From Mariniplasma anaerobium (GTDB lineage: Bacteria > Bacillota_I > Bacilli_A > Acholeplasmatales > Acholeplasmataceae), in assembly GCF_016865445.1 (NCBI RefSeq), contig NZ_AP024412.1, positions 1,302,001 through 1,366,000 on the forward strand: DNA of 64,000 bases, read 5' to 3'. The notes under the pieces are model-generated. The model was not told the origin of the DNA. It saw nothing but the letters and a program-made list of their open reading frames with translations, and did not search any database. Positions 18,229 to 25,577 of this stretch are shown one piece after another. The number at the start of each line of letters is the position of its first letter. Position 1 is the first letter of the stretch. A program made the translations under genes and the position numbers.

Positions 18229-19299
18229 TTAATAAAGAATGCCTTCACCTTGAGCCATTGTTTCTGATTTAATATCAATACTCCAACCACAAGCTTGAAC
18301 TGCAAGTTTAACATTTTGTCCTAACTTACCAATTGCAAGTGATAGTTGTGTATCTAATACAATCGCTAATGCGCTCTTTTCTTTAGGGTTGACATGTGTA
18401 ACTGCAACAACTTCTGCTGGTTGAAGAGCATTTGCGATTAATTCTTTTTCATTATCGCTCCAACGGAATAAATCAATTTTTTCATCGCTTAAAGCTTTAA
18501 CGATTTCTCTAATACGACTTCCGCCTTCACCAACACATGCTCCAATTGGATCAACTTTAGGATCATTTGATTTTACACCGATTTTAGAACGATCTCCTGG
18601 GTCTCTTGAGATACCCATGATTTCAATAATACCATCTTTAATTTCAGGTATATAGTTTTCTAATAAACGAATAATCAAACTTGGATGTGACCGGCTAACA
18701 AATACTTTTGGCCATTTAGTTTTCATTTCAACATCAGAAACATAAACTCTTACATGGTCTCCAACGTGAAAATGATCTTTTGGTAATGCTTCTTTTTTAG
18801 GAAGCAATGTTGTTAAATCTCTACCTATATCTAAACGATAGTGATCATCTGCAACATCAATAACTCTTGCATTAATCATTTCATGTTCAAAAGCTTTAAA
18901 ATGATTGTAAAGATTTTCTTTTTGGCTAGATACTAAAGATTCATTTAGTCTAGATTTGAAATCTCTTACTGCAAAATGTCCAAAATCTTTTGGGTCAATT
19001 TTTTGTTCTAAAATATCCCCAACTTTAATTCTTGAATTAATTTTTTTAGCATCTTCTAACAACATTTGTGAATAATTTTTGTCAGCATCTATGCTTAATT
19101 CATCAACAACCAAATGTTGCATGTAAACCAAGATTTCGTTTTTGTCTTCCTTTAATTCTACGCGACATGAACGAACGTCATGTGCTTTTTTACAACCTGC
19201 GATTAATCCTTGAGTAAATGCCTCTAAAACTTGTTCTCTAAAGAGTTCTTTTTCTTCTGCAACCGCATCAATATTTTCAAAAAATACTTTACTTATCAT
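18229..19299 (-). CDS. nusA: Transcription termination/antitermination factor NusA
   Basis: A 356-residue RNA-polymerase-binding factor controlling pausing and termination. Domains in order: N-terminal RNAP-binding part (1-125), S1 domain (about 130-200, ending with KWPKVFVSRSHPSLIIRLLE), KH1 (VDPIGACVGEGGSRIREIV) and KH2 (AIGKLGQNVKLAVQACGWSI). The C-terminal acidic repeats of proteobacterial NusA are absent, as usual in Firmicutes. The start has AGGAGG six bases upstream, 9 nt after rimP. Confidence 0.97.
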   Translation of the reverse strand: MISKVFFENIDAVAEEKELFREQVLEAFTQGLIAGCKKAHDVRSCRVELKEDKNEILVYMQHLVVDELSIDADKNYSQMLLEDAKKINSRIKVGDILEQKIDPKDFGHFAVRDFKSRLNESLVSSQKENLYNHFKAFEHEMINARVIDVADDHYRLDIGRDLTTLLPKKEALPKDHFHVGDHVRVYVSDVEMKTKWPKVFVSRSHPSLIIRLLENYIPEIKDGIIEIMGISRDPGDRSKIGVKSNDPKVDPIGACVGEGGSRIREIVKALSDEKIDLFRWSDNEKELIANALQPAEVVAVTHVNPKEKSALAIVLDTQLSLAIGKLGQNVKLAVQACGWSIDIKSETMAQGEGILY

Positions 19300-19308
19300 G
19301 ATATCCTC

Positions 19309-19749
19309 CTATACCTTTACTGAAGTACGCATATTTCTAGCTTCATCGTAATTGATATCAATTTTCCGAATGCGTCCCTTATCATTAATCTCTAATTTTA
19401 TTATATCATTTTCAAATGATATGATGTATCCATTTCCTTGATATTTATTCGTTTCCAAATAAATATATTTACCTATCACCTTGAGAAGATCTTCTCTTGA
19501 TTTTAATGGTCTTTCTAACCCAACTGACGACAATTCTAAAAAATAATCAGGATCTAAATCATCATCTGTAAGAAGATTCACGTATTCAAGATGTATTTTT
19601 TCTAATGTATTGATATCCATTGTTTCGGTGTCAATTAGAATTTCTACAATCTTTTCACCAAATTCTTTTTTGGTTTTTATACTATAAATTTCTAAATCAT
19701 GTCTTTTTAAGATAGGTGTTAATTTTTCTCTCATTTTTTGTAAATTCAT
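19309..19749 (-). CDS. rimP: Ribosome maturation factor RimP
   Basis: A 146-residue 30S assembly factor. The N-terminal alpha/beta domain has the conserved DYFLELSSVGLERPLKSRED motif (about residues 76-95) and a C-terminal SH3-like domain follows with GYIISFENDIIKLEI. ATG at 19749 is chosen, with GAGGTC just upstream; the in-frame TTG at 19761 overlaps that site. It is the first gene of the rimP-nusA-ylxR-ylxQ-infB-rbfA operon and follows a structured leader. Confidence 0.92.
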   Translation of the reverse strand: MNLQKMREKLTPILKRHDLEIYSIKTKKEFGEKIVEILIDTETMDINTLEKIHLEYVNLLTDDDLDPDYFLELSSVGLERPLKSREDLLKVIGKYIYLETNKYQGNGYIISFENDIIKLEINDKGRIRKIDINYDEARNMRTSVKV

Positions 19750-19766
19750 ATTCGACCTCAATAAAA

Positions 19767-19791
19767 TGAGTGGAAATCTTCATCCCACTCA
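19767..19791 (-). promoter_or_regulatory. Leader hairpin before rimP (possible attenuator)
   Basis: On the minus strand GAGTGG (19785-19790) pairs with CCACTC (19768-19773), extended by one base pair, around an 11-nt loop. ATTTTATT follows immediately and the rimP ribosome site comes next. The shape is that of a weak intrinsic terminator between promoter and first gene. Confidence 0.5.
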
Positions 19792-19804
19792 CATTTAGGT
19801 CTTT

Positions 19805-19833
19805 ATTATAACATTATTTAATAATAAATACAA
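19805..19833 (-). promoter_or_regulatory. Promoter of the rimP-nusA-infB operon
   Basis: TTGTAT (19828-19833), 17-bp spacer, perfect TATAAT (19805-19810) on the minus strand; transcription would start about 50 nt before rimP. Confidence 0.72.
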
Positions 19834-19882
19834 TTTTTTAGGTCGCTTTTTTGCTTAATTAAAGATTAAAAAATAAATTGAT

Positions 19883-19897
19883 TGCAAATGGTTTGCA
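19883..19897. promoter_or_regulatory. Zur-type operator 1 of znu operon
   Basis: The inverted repeat TGCAAATGGTTTGCA (6-3-6) overlaps the -35 element. It is a near-copy of operator 2, with centres 43 bp apart. A Fur-family repressor (zur) is the last gene of the operon, which suggests autoregulation. Confidence 0.72.
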
Positions 19898-19920
19898 AAT
19901 TCTACTTTTCATGATATAAT
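19893..19920 (+). promoter_or_regulatory. Promoter of znuACB-zur
   Basis: TTGCAA (19893-19898), 16-bp spacer, TATAAT (19915-19920). The -35 lies inside operator 1 and the start site near 19927 lies inside operator 2. Confidence 0.75.
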
Positions 19921-19925
19921 TCTAT

Positions 19926-19940
19926 TGCAAATCATTTGCA
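19926..19940. promoter_or_regulatory. Zur-type operator 2 of znu operon
   Basis: TGCAAATCATTTGCA is a perfect 7-1-7 palindrome, the geometry typical of Fur-family boxes. It covers the expected transcription start of the zinc-uptake operon. Confidence 0.78.
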
Positions 19941-19956
19941 GAAGGGGATTAATGTT

Positions 19957-20910
19957 ATGAAAAAATTTGCTATTTATGTATTACTTTTATTATCCGCAAT
20001 TTCTCTAGCATCTTGTAATAGCACTCAGGATAAACCTGATATTGTTGCAACTATGTTTACACATTATGATTTTGCAAAACAAATCGCTGGGGATAAACTC
20101 GAGGTTGCTTTACTCATCCCACTTGGAACTGATATTCATAGTTTTGAAGCCTCTAGTAAAGATATGGTTGACATCAACCAATCAAAGCTATTTTTATTTA
20201 CAAGTTTAGAAATTGACCAATGGATTAAAGATCCTACTACAATTGCAGGACAAGATACCATTGTTTTAAATATGTCTGAAAGCTTTACATACGAAGAACA
20301 TACTTATTTGTCTTTATCAACTCAACTCATTGAAGACGAACATGATCACGATGAAGAGTTACATTATTGGGTTGATCCACTCAATGCGCTTCAAATGATT
20401 GATTATATTTTAGAGCATATTATTGAGATAGATCCAGAAAATGAGGCTTATTATGTGGCGAATGCAACAGCTTACAAAGATGAAATATATGCGCTACATT
20501 TAGAAATGGATAGTGTCTTATCTTATGAACCCTATAAAGATTCTACTATTTACTTTGCAGGTCATAATGCTTTAAGTGCTTTTGCAGAAAGATATCATCT
20601 AAATATAGAATCATTATTTTCTGAATTTAAGCCTGATGATGATTTAACAAGTAGCGAAATTATAAATTTTTCTGACCTTGTAAAAAACGCTGATACACAT
20701 TACCTTTTTATCGAAGCATTAACTGAACCTAAAGCAGCAAACGCTATTAAAGAAAGTTTAGAATCAAATGATCAATATCAATTAAATTTACTTACTCTAC
20801 ATACATATCACAACCTAAACCAAGCAGATTGGGAGGCAAATATTACCTATAAAGATTTGATGCAAAGAAACTTTGATCACATTAAAATCGCTTTAGGTAT
20901 AACAAACTAA
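19957..20910 (+). CDS. znuA: Zinc ABC transporter substrate-binding lipoprotein
   Basis: A 317-residue cluster A-I metal-binding protein. The signal peptide ends in the lipobox LASC, so it is anchored outside the membrane by lipid. Metal ligands appear in FTHYDFA, in PLGTDIHSFEAS, in the His/Asp/Glu loop EDEHDHDEELHYW (about 134-146) and in FAGHNALSAFAERY. The His-rich loop is typical of zinc rather than manganese binders. The start is ATG at 19957 with AAGGGG upstream; an in-frame TTG at 19936 lies inside operator 2 and is not credible. It is first in znuA-znuC-znuB-zur. Confidence 0.93.
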   Translation: MKKFAIYVLLLLSAISLASCNSTQDKPDIVATMFTHYDFAKQIAGDKLEVALLIPLGTDIHSFEASSKDMVDINQSKLFLFTSLEIDQWIKDPTTIAGQDTIVLNMSESFTYEEHTYLSLSTQLIEDEHDHDEELHYWVDPLNALQMIDYILEHIIEIDPENEAYYVANATAYKDEIYALHLEMDSVLSYEPYKDSTIYFAGHNALSAFAERYHLNIESLFSEFKPDDDLTSSEIINFSDLVKNADTHYLFIEALTEPKAANAIKESLESNDQYQLNLLTLHTYHNLNQADWEANITYKDLMQRNFDHIKIALGITN

Positions 20911-20911
20911 A

Positions 20912-21580
20912 ATGATTGAATATAAAAATGTTGGTGTATCCTTTGGAAAATTTAATGTTTTATCAAATGTAAACTTTCATGTTGAAAAAGGCGACTTTTT
21001 TCACATCGTAGGACCTAATGGTAGTGGTAAAACTACTTTAGTTAAAACACTTGTTGGTCTTTTAAAACAAAGCGAAGGCACAATAGATATAAATACTAAA
21101 AATATGGGCTATCTTCCACAAAAACTAAATCTAAAAAACTTAATACCAATGACTGTACAAGAAGTTATTTACAGTGGTTTTAAAAAACCAAAATTATTTC
21201 CATCTAAATCAGAATGCCAATTGATAAAAGATTGGTTGAAAAAAATGGAAATAGAAGATCTTTTTGGTCATTCTATGAACTATTTATCCGGAGGACAACA
21301 ACAACGTGTTTATCTCATAAGAGCACTTATAAGTGAACCTGATGTTTTAATTCTAGATGAACCTACTAGTGCACTTGATCCTTCATTTAGAGAAAAATTT
21401 TATATACTTCTTCATGAAATCCAAAGAAATAATAAAACAACTATCATTCATGTCACCCATGATTTGACGGATGCTATTAAAGAAAACTGCAAAATTATGT
21501 ATGTTGATCAAACCATTAAATTCATAGGTTCCTATGAAGATTTTAATAAATTTGAACATAGGGGGCATCATCATGATTGA
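20912..21580 (+). CDS. znuC: Zinc ABC transporter ATP-binding protein
   Basis: A 222-residue ATPase driving the zinc importer. Walker A is GPNGSGKTTLVKTL, the signature LSGGQQQRVYLIRAL, Walker [13 protein letters not shown] and the switch His is in IHVTHDLTDA. It begins 1 nt after znuA and ends in a short His-containing tail (HRGHHHD), the same region that supplies the ribosome site for znuB. A histidine-rich end is common on zinc-handling ATPases but its role here is inferred. Confidence 0.93.
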   Translation: MIEYKNVGVSFGKFNVLSNVNFHVEKGDFFHIVGPNGSGKTTLVKTLVGLLKQSEGTIDINTKNMGYLPQKLNLKNLIPMTVQEVIYSGFKKPKLFPSKSECQLIKDWLKKMEIEDLFGHSMNYLSGGQQQRVYLIRALISEPDVLILDEPTSALDPSFREKFYILLHEIQRNNKTTIIHVTHDLTDAIKENCKIMYVDQTIKFIGSYEDFNKFEHRGHHHD

Positions 21581-22379
21581 TCTCTTACAATATGACTTTA
21601 TAGTCAATGCTCTCTTTATTGGTATCACGCTTGCACTATCAGCTTCTCTATTGAGTCCCTATCTTGTTTTAAATCAACAAGCAATGATTGCAGATGGCCT
21701 AGCTCATGTCAGCTTTGCTGGATTAGTTTTAGGTGTTCTTCTTTCAAATGAAGCATTATATATCGCAATACCATTTGTAATGATTGCGTCAGTCTTAATA
21801 AAATACCTCGCATCAACAGATAAAATGAATGGTGATGCTGCTATTGGCTTAGTCGCAAGTGTTTCATTCGCTATTGGTTTGATTTTAATCAAAAAAGGAT
21901 CTGGATTTAATATATCTGTTGAATCTATGTTAGTTGGTAATATATTTACCGCAACTAAAGCAGATATGATTATTTCAACTATCGTCAGTGTCTTAATATT
22001 GATATTTGTTTTATCATTTTATCGCTCTTTATTTTTAATGACTTATGATTTAAATTACGCGAAATTTTCAAAGATTAAAACTAATCTTTTAGGATATGGC
22101 TTATCTTTATTAACAGCATTTTTCATCGTAATAGGTGTTAGAACAATTGGAACTTTATTAATTTCTGCATTAGTCGTTTTCCCTTCTATTATTTCAAGTC
22201 AATGGACAAAGAGTTTTAAAATGACAATTTTATTTGGATTGATATCAAGTTTAGTTATTGTCGTTATGGGGATTTTTATTGCCCATCCATTAGAAATACC
22301 TGTTGGATCTACTATTGTTGTTTTATACACACTACTTCTCATACTAGTCATTGGTTTAAAGAAAGTCTTAAGGAGATGA
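21573..22379 (+). CDS. znuB: Zinc ABC transporter permease
   Basis: A 268-residue ABC-3 family permease with eight or so hydrophobic segments. Characteristic parts are LNQQAMIADGLAHVSFAGL near residue 47 (coupling region) and SFRTIG-like text, here VIGVRTIGTLLISALVVFPS, near residue 190. ATG at 21573 follows AGGGGG by seven bases and overlaps znuC by 8 nt. It forms the membrane channel for ZnuA-delivered metal. Confidence 0.92.
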   Translation: MIDLLQYDFIVNALFIGITLALSASLLSPYLVLNQQAMIADGLAHVSFAGLVLGVLLSNEALYIAIPFVMIASVLIKYLASTDKMNGDAAIGLVASVSFAIGLILIKKGSGFNISVESMLVGNIFTATKADMIISTIVSVLILIFVLSFYRSLFLMTYDLNYAKFSKIKTNLLGYGLSLLTAFFIVIGVRTIGTLLISALVVFPSIISSQWTKSFKMTILFGLISSLVIVVMGIFIAHPLEIPVGSTIVVLYTLLLILVIGLKKVLRR

Positions 22380-22383
22380 TATT

Positions 22384-22761
22384 ATGCGTATGACCACACA
22401 AAGAAAAGAAATTTTATCTATATTAAATAAAGCAAGTCAGCCATTAAGTGCTGAAATGATTTATGATAACCTTCCTAAAGATACATTAAATTTATCCACA
22501 GTTTATCGTTCCCTCGATTTATTTTTTGCAGAAGGCTTACTTTCAAAAAGCTTTTTAAATCACACAGCTTATTATTATTCAAACCATAAAGACCATCATC
22601 ACTATATGATTTGTGTGCATTGTCAAAAAATGTATGAAATTGATTGTCACATTCATCATTTTGCAGATGATATAGCAAATCAACACAATTTCAAAATTAC
22701 ACATCACGATATGACTATTTATGGATATTGTGAAAGTTGTCAAAAAGAGTTGCATATGTAA
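22384..22761 (+). CDS. zur: Fur-family zinc uptake regulator
   Basis: A 125-residue repressor. The N-terminal winged helix has LSAEMIYDNL and LNLSTVYRSLDLFFAEGL; the dimerisation part has the sensor motif KDHHHYMICVHCQKMYEI and a second Cys pair CESC, which together bind structural zinc. Its place at the end of the zinc importer operon and the two palindromic operators at the operon promoter support a zinc-sensing role over iron or peroxide sensing. It starts 4 nt after znuB. Confidence 0.88.
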   Translation: MRMTTQRKEILSILNKASQPLSAEMIYDNLPKDTLNLSTVYRSLDLFFAEGLLSKSFLNHTAYYYSNHKDHHHYMICVHCQKMYEIDCHIHHFADDIANQHNFKITHHDMTIYGYCESCQKELHM

Positions 22762-22795
22762 AAAAAACGGAGAAAATTTTCTCCGTTTTTTTATA
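22761..22795. terminator. Bidirectional terminator between zur and aldo-keto reductase
   Basis: A long perfect inverted repeat (22761-22776 with 22777-22792) with A-run on the left and T-run on the right serves both convergent genes. Confidence 0.9.
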
Positions 22796-22801
22796 TATTT
22801 T

Positions 22802-23632
22802 TTAATTCCATTTTCTAGGATCATCATCAATTTGATCCAAAATATCTAAATCAGATTTTTTAATTTCAAAATCAACTTGTCCATTTTCAATAATTCTAGA
22901 TTCATGTGTAGATTTCGGAAGTGGTAATGTGCCTTTTTCTATACAATATCTAATCAATATTTGAGCTGGTGTTTTATCATAAGCCTTTGCCATCTTAATA
23001 ACTACAGGATTTTTAAGTGCATGTCCTATTGCAAGTGGTGAATAAGCTTCAATTAAAATGTTTTTATCCTTGCAATATACATCAGTTTCACTTTGATTAT
23101 GTCCTACAAAAAATGCAATTTGATTAACGTGAGGCACAAAGTTTAAATGTTCAATGATATTATCAATATCAGCTGGAGAAAAGTTTGAAACTCCGATTGC
23201 TTTTATTTTTCCTGCTTTATATAATTCAATCATTGCTTTAAATGCTTCAACATTACCTTCTCTACAATCTTTTCCCATTTCATTCCATGGCCAAGGTGCA
23301 TGAATTAAAAATAAATCTAAATAATCAAACTCTAATTCTTCAAGTGTTTTTTGGAACGCTTCTTTTGCACCTTCATAAGTTTTAATATGTGAATGCAATT
23401 TTGAAGTAACAAAAATTTCTTCTCTTGGAATTTTAGAATCTTTTATTGCGTGTCCTACACTTTTTTCATTTTTGTAAGCTTCCGCTGTATCAATATGTCT
23501 ATATCCATTCTTAAGTGCCATAGATACTGATTCATAAGCTATTTTTCCATCAGGTACTTGCCAAGTCCCAAATCCAATCTTAGGAATCTCTACTCCATTT
23601 GATAAAACATATGTTTCAGTTAATAATTTCAT
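22802..23632 (-). CDS. Aldo/keto reductase
   Basis: A 276-residue NADPH-dependent reductase of the AKR superfamily (2,5-diketo-gluconate reductase/YtbE-like branch). The catalytic tetrad is visible: Asp and Tyr in RHIDTAEAYKNE, Lys in VTSKLHSH, His in LFLIHAPWPW. Cofactor-binding elements IGVSNFSPADID and LPKSTHESRI follow. Substrate is not predictable. It is a single gene with AGGAGG before the ATG and a shared terminator with zur. Confidence 0.92.
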   Translation of the reverse strand: MKLLTETYVLSNGVEIPKIGFGTWQVPDGKIAYESVSMALKNGYRHIDTAEAYKNEKSVGHAIKDSKIPREEIFVTSKLHSHIKTYEGAKEAFQKTLEELEFDYLDLFLIHAPWPWNEMGKDCREGNVEAFKAMIELYKAGKIKAIGVSNFSPADIDNIIEHLNFVPHVNQIAFFVGHNQSETDVYCKDKNILIEAYSPLAIGHALKNPVVIKMAKAYDKTPAQILIRYCIEKGTLPLPKSTHESRIIENGQVDFEIKKSDLDILDQIDDDPRKWN

Positions 23633-23730
23633 ATCTTTTCTCCTCCTATTTTAAATCTTCTAATTTATCAATCATTAAGTTATTAGTAATTATGAATTAC
23701 ACTTTTATTTTACCATAAAAGAAATTTTGT

Positions 23731-23763
23731 ATAAATAAAAAGAAAAGAACACTAGGTGTTCTT
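23731..23763 (-). terminator. Terminator of the 129-aa membrane protein gene
   Basis: An 8-bp stem (23745-23752 with 23756-23763, 3-nt loop) followed on the minus strand by TTCTTTTTATTT; it overlaps the stop codon. Confidence 0.78.
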
Positions 23764-24151
23764 ACTTATGTTCTAGAATTTTATATTGAATGACTACACC
23801 AACTATTGCGATGATACAAAGTAGTGATCCAAAAACAATAGCAACTATATCTTTAGGTAGACTTTCTAAACCTGAGGCCAACATTTCACCGATATAGATA
23901 AATAAATAGCTATAAAGTAATCTTTTAAGTGTTTTAAATTCTTTTGGTGTGATGACTGCTATTTCATTTGAGGATCTTTTATAATATAAATATCCAAATA
24001 CACCAAATAAAACTAAGACGCCTAAGATGACATAGGTATATGCAGGAAATGTATCTACAACATAAAAACTGATAATAACATTAGCTCCCATGACGAAAAA
24101 TACGACAAACATTAATAATTGTATGACTAAACTTTTACGATAAGTGTTCAT
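23762..24151 (-). CDS. Small four-TM membrane protein, unknown
   Basis: A 129-residue protein that I do not recognise. Four hydrophobic segments are visible (about 9-29, 36-54, 76-92 and 100-124) with a basic loop in the middle (YYKRSSNEIAVITPKEFKTLK). It is monocistronic, divergent from coaD, with GGAG upstream of the start and its own terminator. The regular segments and ribosome site make it a real gene. No function can be assigned. Confidence 0.7.
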   Translation of the reverse strand: MNTYRKSLVIQLLMFVVFFVMGANVIISFYVVDTFPAYTYVILGVLVLFGVFGYLYYKRSSNEIAVITPKEFKTLKRLLYSYLFIYIGEMLASGLESLPKDIVAIVFGSLLCIIAIVGVVIQYKILEHK

Positions 24152-24165
24152 TTTTTACTTCTCCT

Positions 24166-24195
24166 TTGATATTTTTGAATTTTTTTTGTTATACT
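24166..24195 (+). promoter_or_regulatory. Promoter of coaD
   Basis: TTGATA (24166-24171), 18-bp spacer, TATACT (24190-24195), 22 nt before the coaD start. Confidence 0.6.
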
Positions 24196-24217
24196 ATTAC
24201 TGAAGCGAGGTAAATAT

Positions 24218-24703
24218 ATGAAAAAAGCGGTTTATCCTGGAACATTCGATCCATTAACTATTGGTCACCTTGATATTATCAAACGTGCAAGTAGAATTGT
24301 TGATACTTTGCATATAGTTGTTGCTGACAATTATAAGAAGGTAGCTACGTTTTCCACTGAAGAAAGAATAGAGATGATTAACTTAGTCACTAAGGATCTT
24401 GACAATGTAGTTGTCTCATCAACAGATAACTTGGTTGTTAGATATGCTAAAGACAATGATATTGAACTTATGATCCGTGGTTTAAGAAATATTCAAGATT
24501 ATGAAAATGAATATGCCCTGTATCAGTTTAACAGAAACATTAACAGAAGTATAGAAACATTAATTTTGTTTCCTTCTTCTAAAAATCATTTTGTGTCATC
24601 CTCTGCGATTAAAGAACTCATTGTTCATCATGCAGATATTTCGCCTTATGTTCCAAAAGAGATCATCAAAATGGTTCAAAATAAATTAAGACCTACTAAA
24701 TAA
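24218..24703 (+). CDS. coaD: Phosphopantetheine adenylyltransferase
   Basis: A 161-residue nucleotidyltransferase of coenzyme A synthesis, joining 4'-phosphopantetheine and ATP to dephospho-CoA. The fold signature is YPGTFDPLTIGHLDIIKRAS with the T/HxGH motif; RGLRNIQDYENE and SSKNHFVSSSAIKEL (the SSTxxR-like loop) are in place. Length is typical. GAGGT precedes the ATG. Its last 8 nt overlap the convergent HAD gene and no terminator is visible between them. Confidence 0.95.
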   Translation: MKKAVYPGTFDPLTIGHLDIIKRASRIVDTLHIVVADNYKKVATFSTEERIEMINLVTKDLDNVVVSSTDNLVVRYAKDNDIELMIRGLRNIQDYENEYALYQFNRNINRSIETLILFPSSKNHFVSSSAIKELIVHHADISPYVPKEIIKMVQNKLRPTK

Positions 24704-25472
24704 GTTTAAGTTTTTTAAAAAAGTCGTGTAATTGATCTTCGTGAATATGAGGAGCAATATGATCGGCTTTTTCTTTTAATTCATTAAATCTTGTGTTATC
24801 CATAGCTATACCGATATCTGCTATTTCAATCATTTCGATATCATTAGCTCCATCACCAATACAAATTAATTGATAATCCTTTTCATACTTTAAGCATTGC
24901 TTGATTCCAAAAGATTTATTAACTTGAGGATAAGTGAAATCTGCTCCACCTTTGTGCCAAGGAAAAACTCTAAATTTCGGCATTTCTTTAGCAATCTCTA
25001 AAATCTCTGATTCAAGATCTGCAAACATCCATAATTGATAAACCTTATGATCTATATAAAACTTTTCATTGACAGCTGGAGGTAATCCATGGATTTCATT
25101 CATCCCAAAACCAATTCTATCATTCCAGTAGTTTACTGCTTCATCATTTATACCAACCATGCCTATGTTTAAATCATGATCTTTAACAAATGCTAGCACT
25201 TCCTTGATATCTTCATTTTTAATTGGTAAATCATAGATAATATCTTTATCTTTTAAAACATATGCACCATTAACCAATACTTTATATGTGAAATAAGGTA
25301 ATACATCTTCAATGATTTCTAATTTTTTTAGTCCTCTTCCAGTTGCTAAACCTAAAACAACATCAGGATTTTTACTTAAAGTATGAAGCAATATTTTAGT
25401 TTGTGCAGGAATTTCACCTTTATCGTTATTATATATTGTATTATCTACATCAAAAAATATTATTTTTTTCAT
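24696..25472 (-). CDS. HAD-superfamily phosphatase (Cof type)
   Basis: A 258-residue haloacid-dehalogenase-like hydrolase with a C2 cap. Motif I is FFDVDNTIYN with the nucleophile Asp, motif II lies in LGLATGR, and motif IV is IGDGANDIEMIEIADIGIAM. Such enzymes dephosphorylate sugar phosphates or cofactors; the substrate is unknown. The best start is ATG at 25472 (GAGGT five bases upstream). An extended -10 (TGCTATAAT, about 25489-25497) lies very close, so the mRNA leader is short. Confidence 0.88.
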   Translation of the reverse strand: MKKIIFFDVDNTIYNNDKGEIPAQTKILLHTLSKNPDVVLGLATGRGLKKLEIIEDVLPYFTYKVLVNGAYVLKDKDIIYDLPIKNEDIKEVLAFVKDHDLNIGMVGINDEAVNYWNDRIGFGMNEIHGLPPAVNEKFYIDHKVYQLWMFADLESEILEIAKEMPKFRVFPWHKGGADFTYPQVNKSFGIKQCLKYEKDYQLICIGDGANDIEMIEIADIGIAMDNTRFNELKEKADHIAPHIHEDQLHDFFKKLKLI

Positions 25473-25577
25473 CATACACCTCAAAAATATTATAGCATAA
25501 ATTGTTTTTCACTATCATTTTTTAATCTTTTATTATAAAATAGACATGTACAACTTTCGATGCTGGAGGATTTGCAT

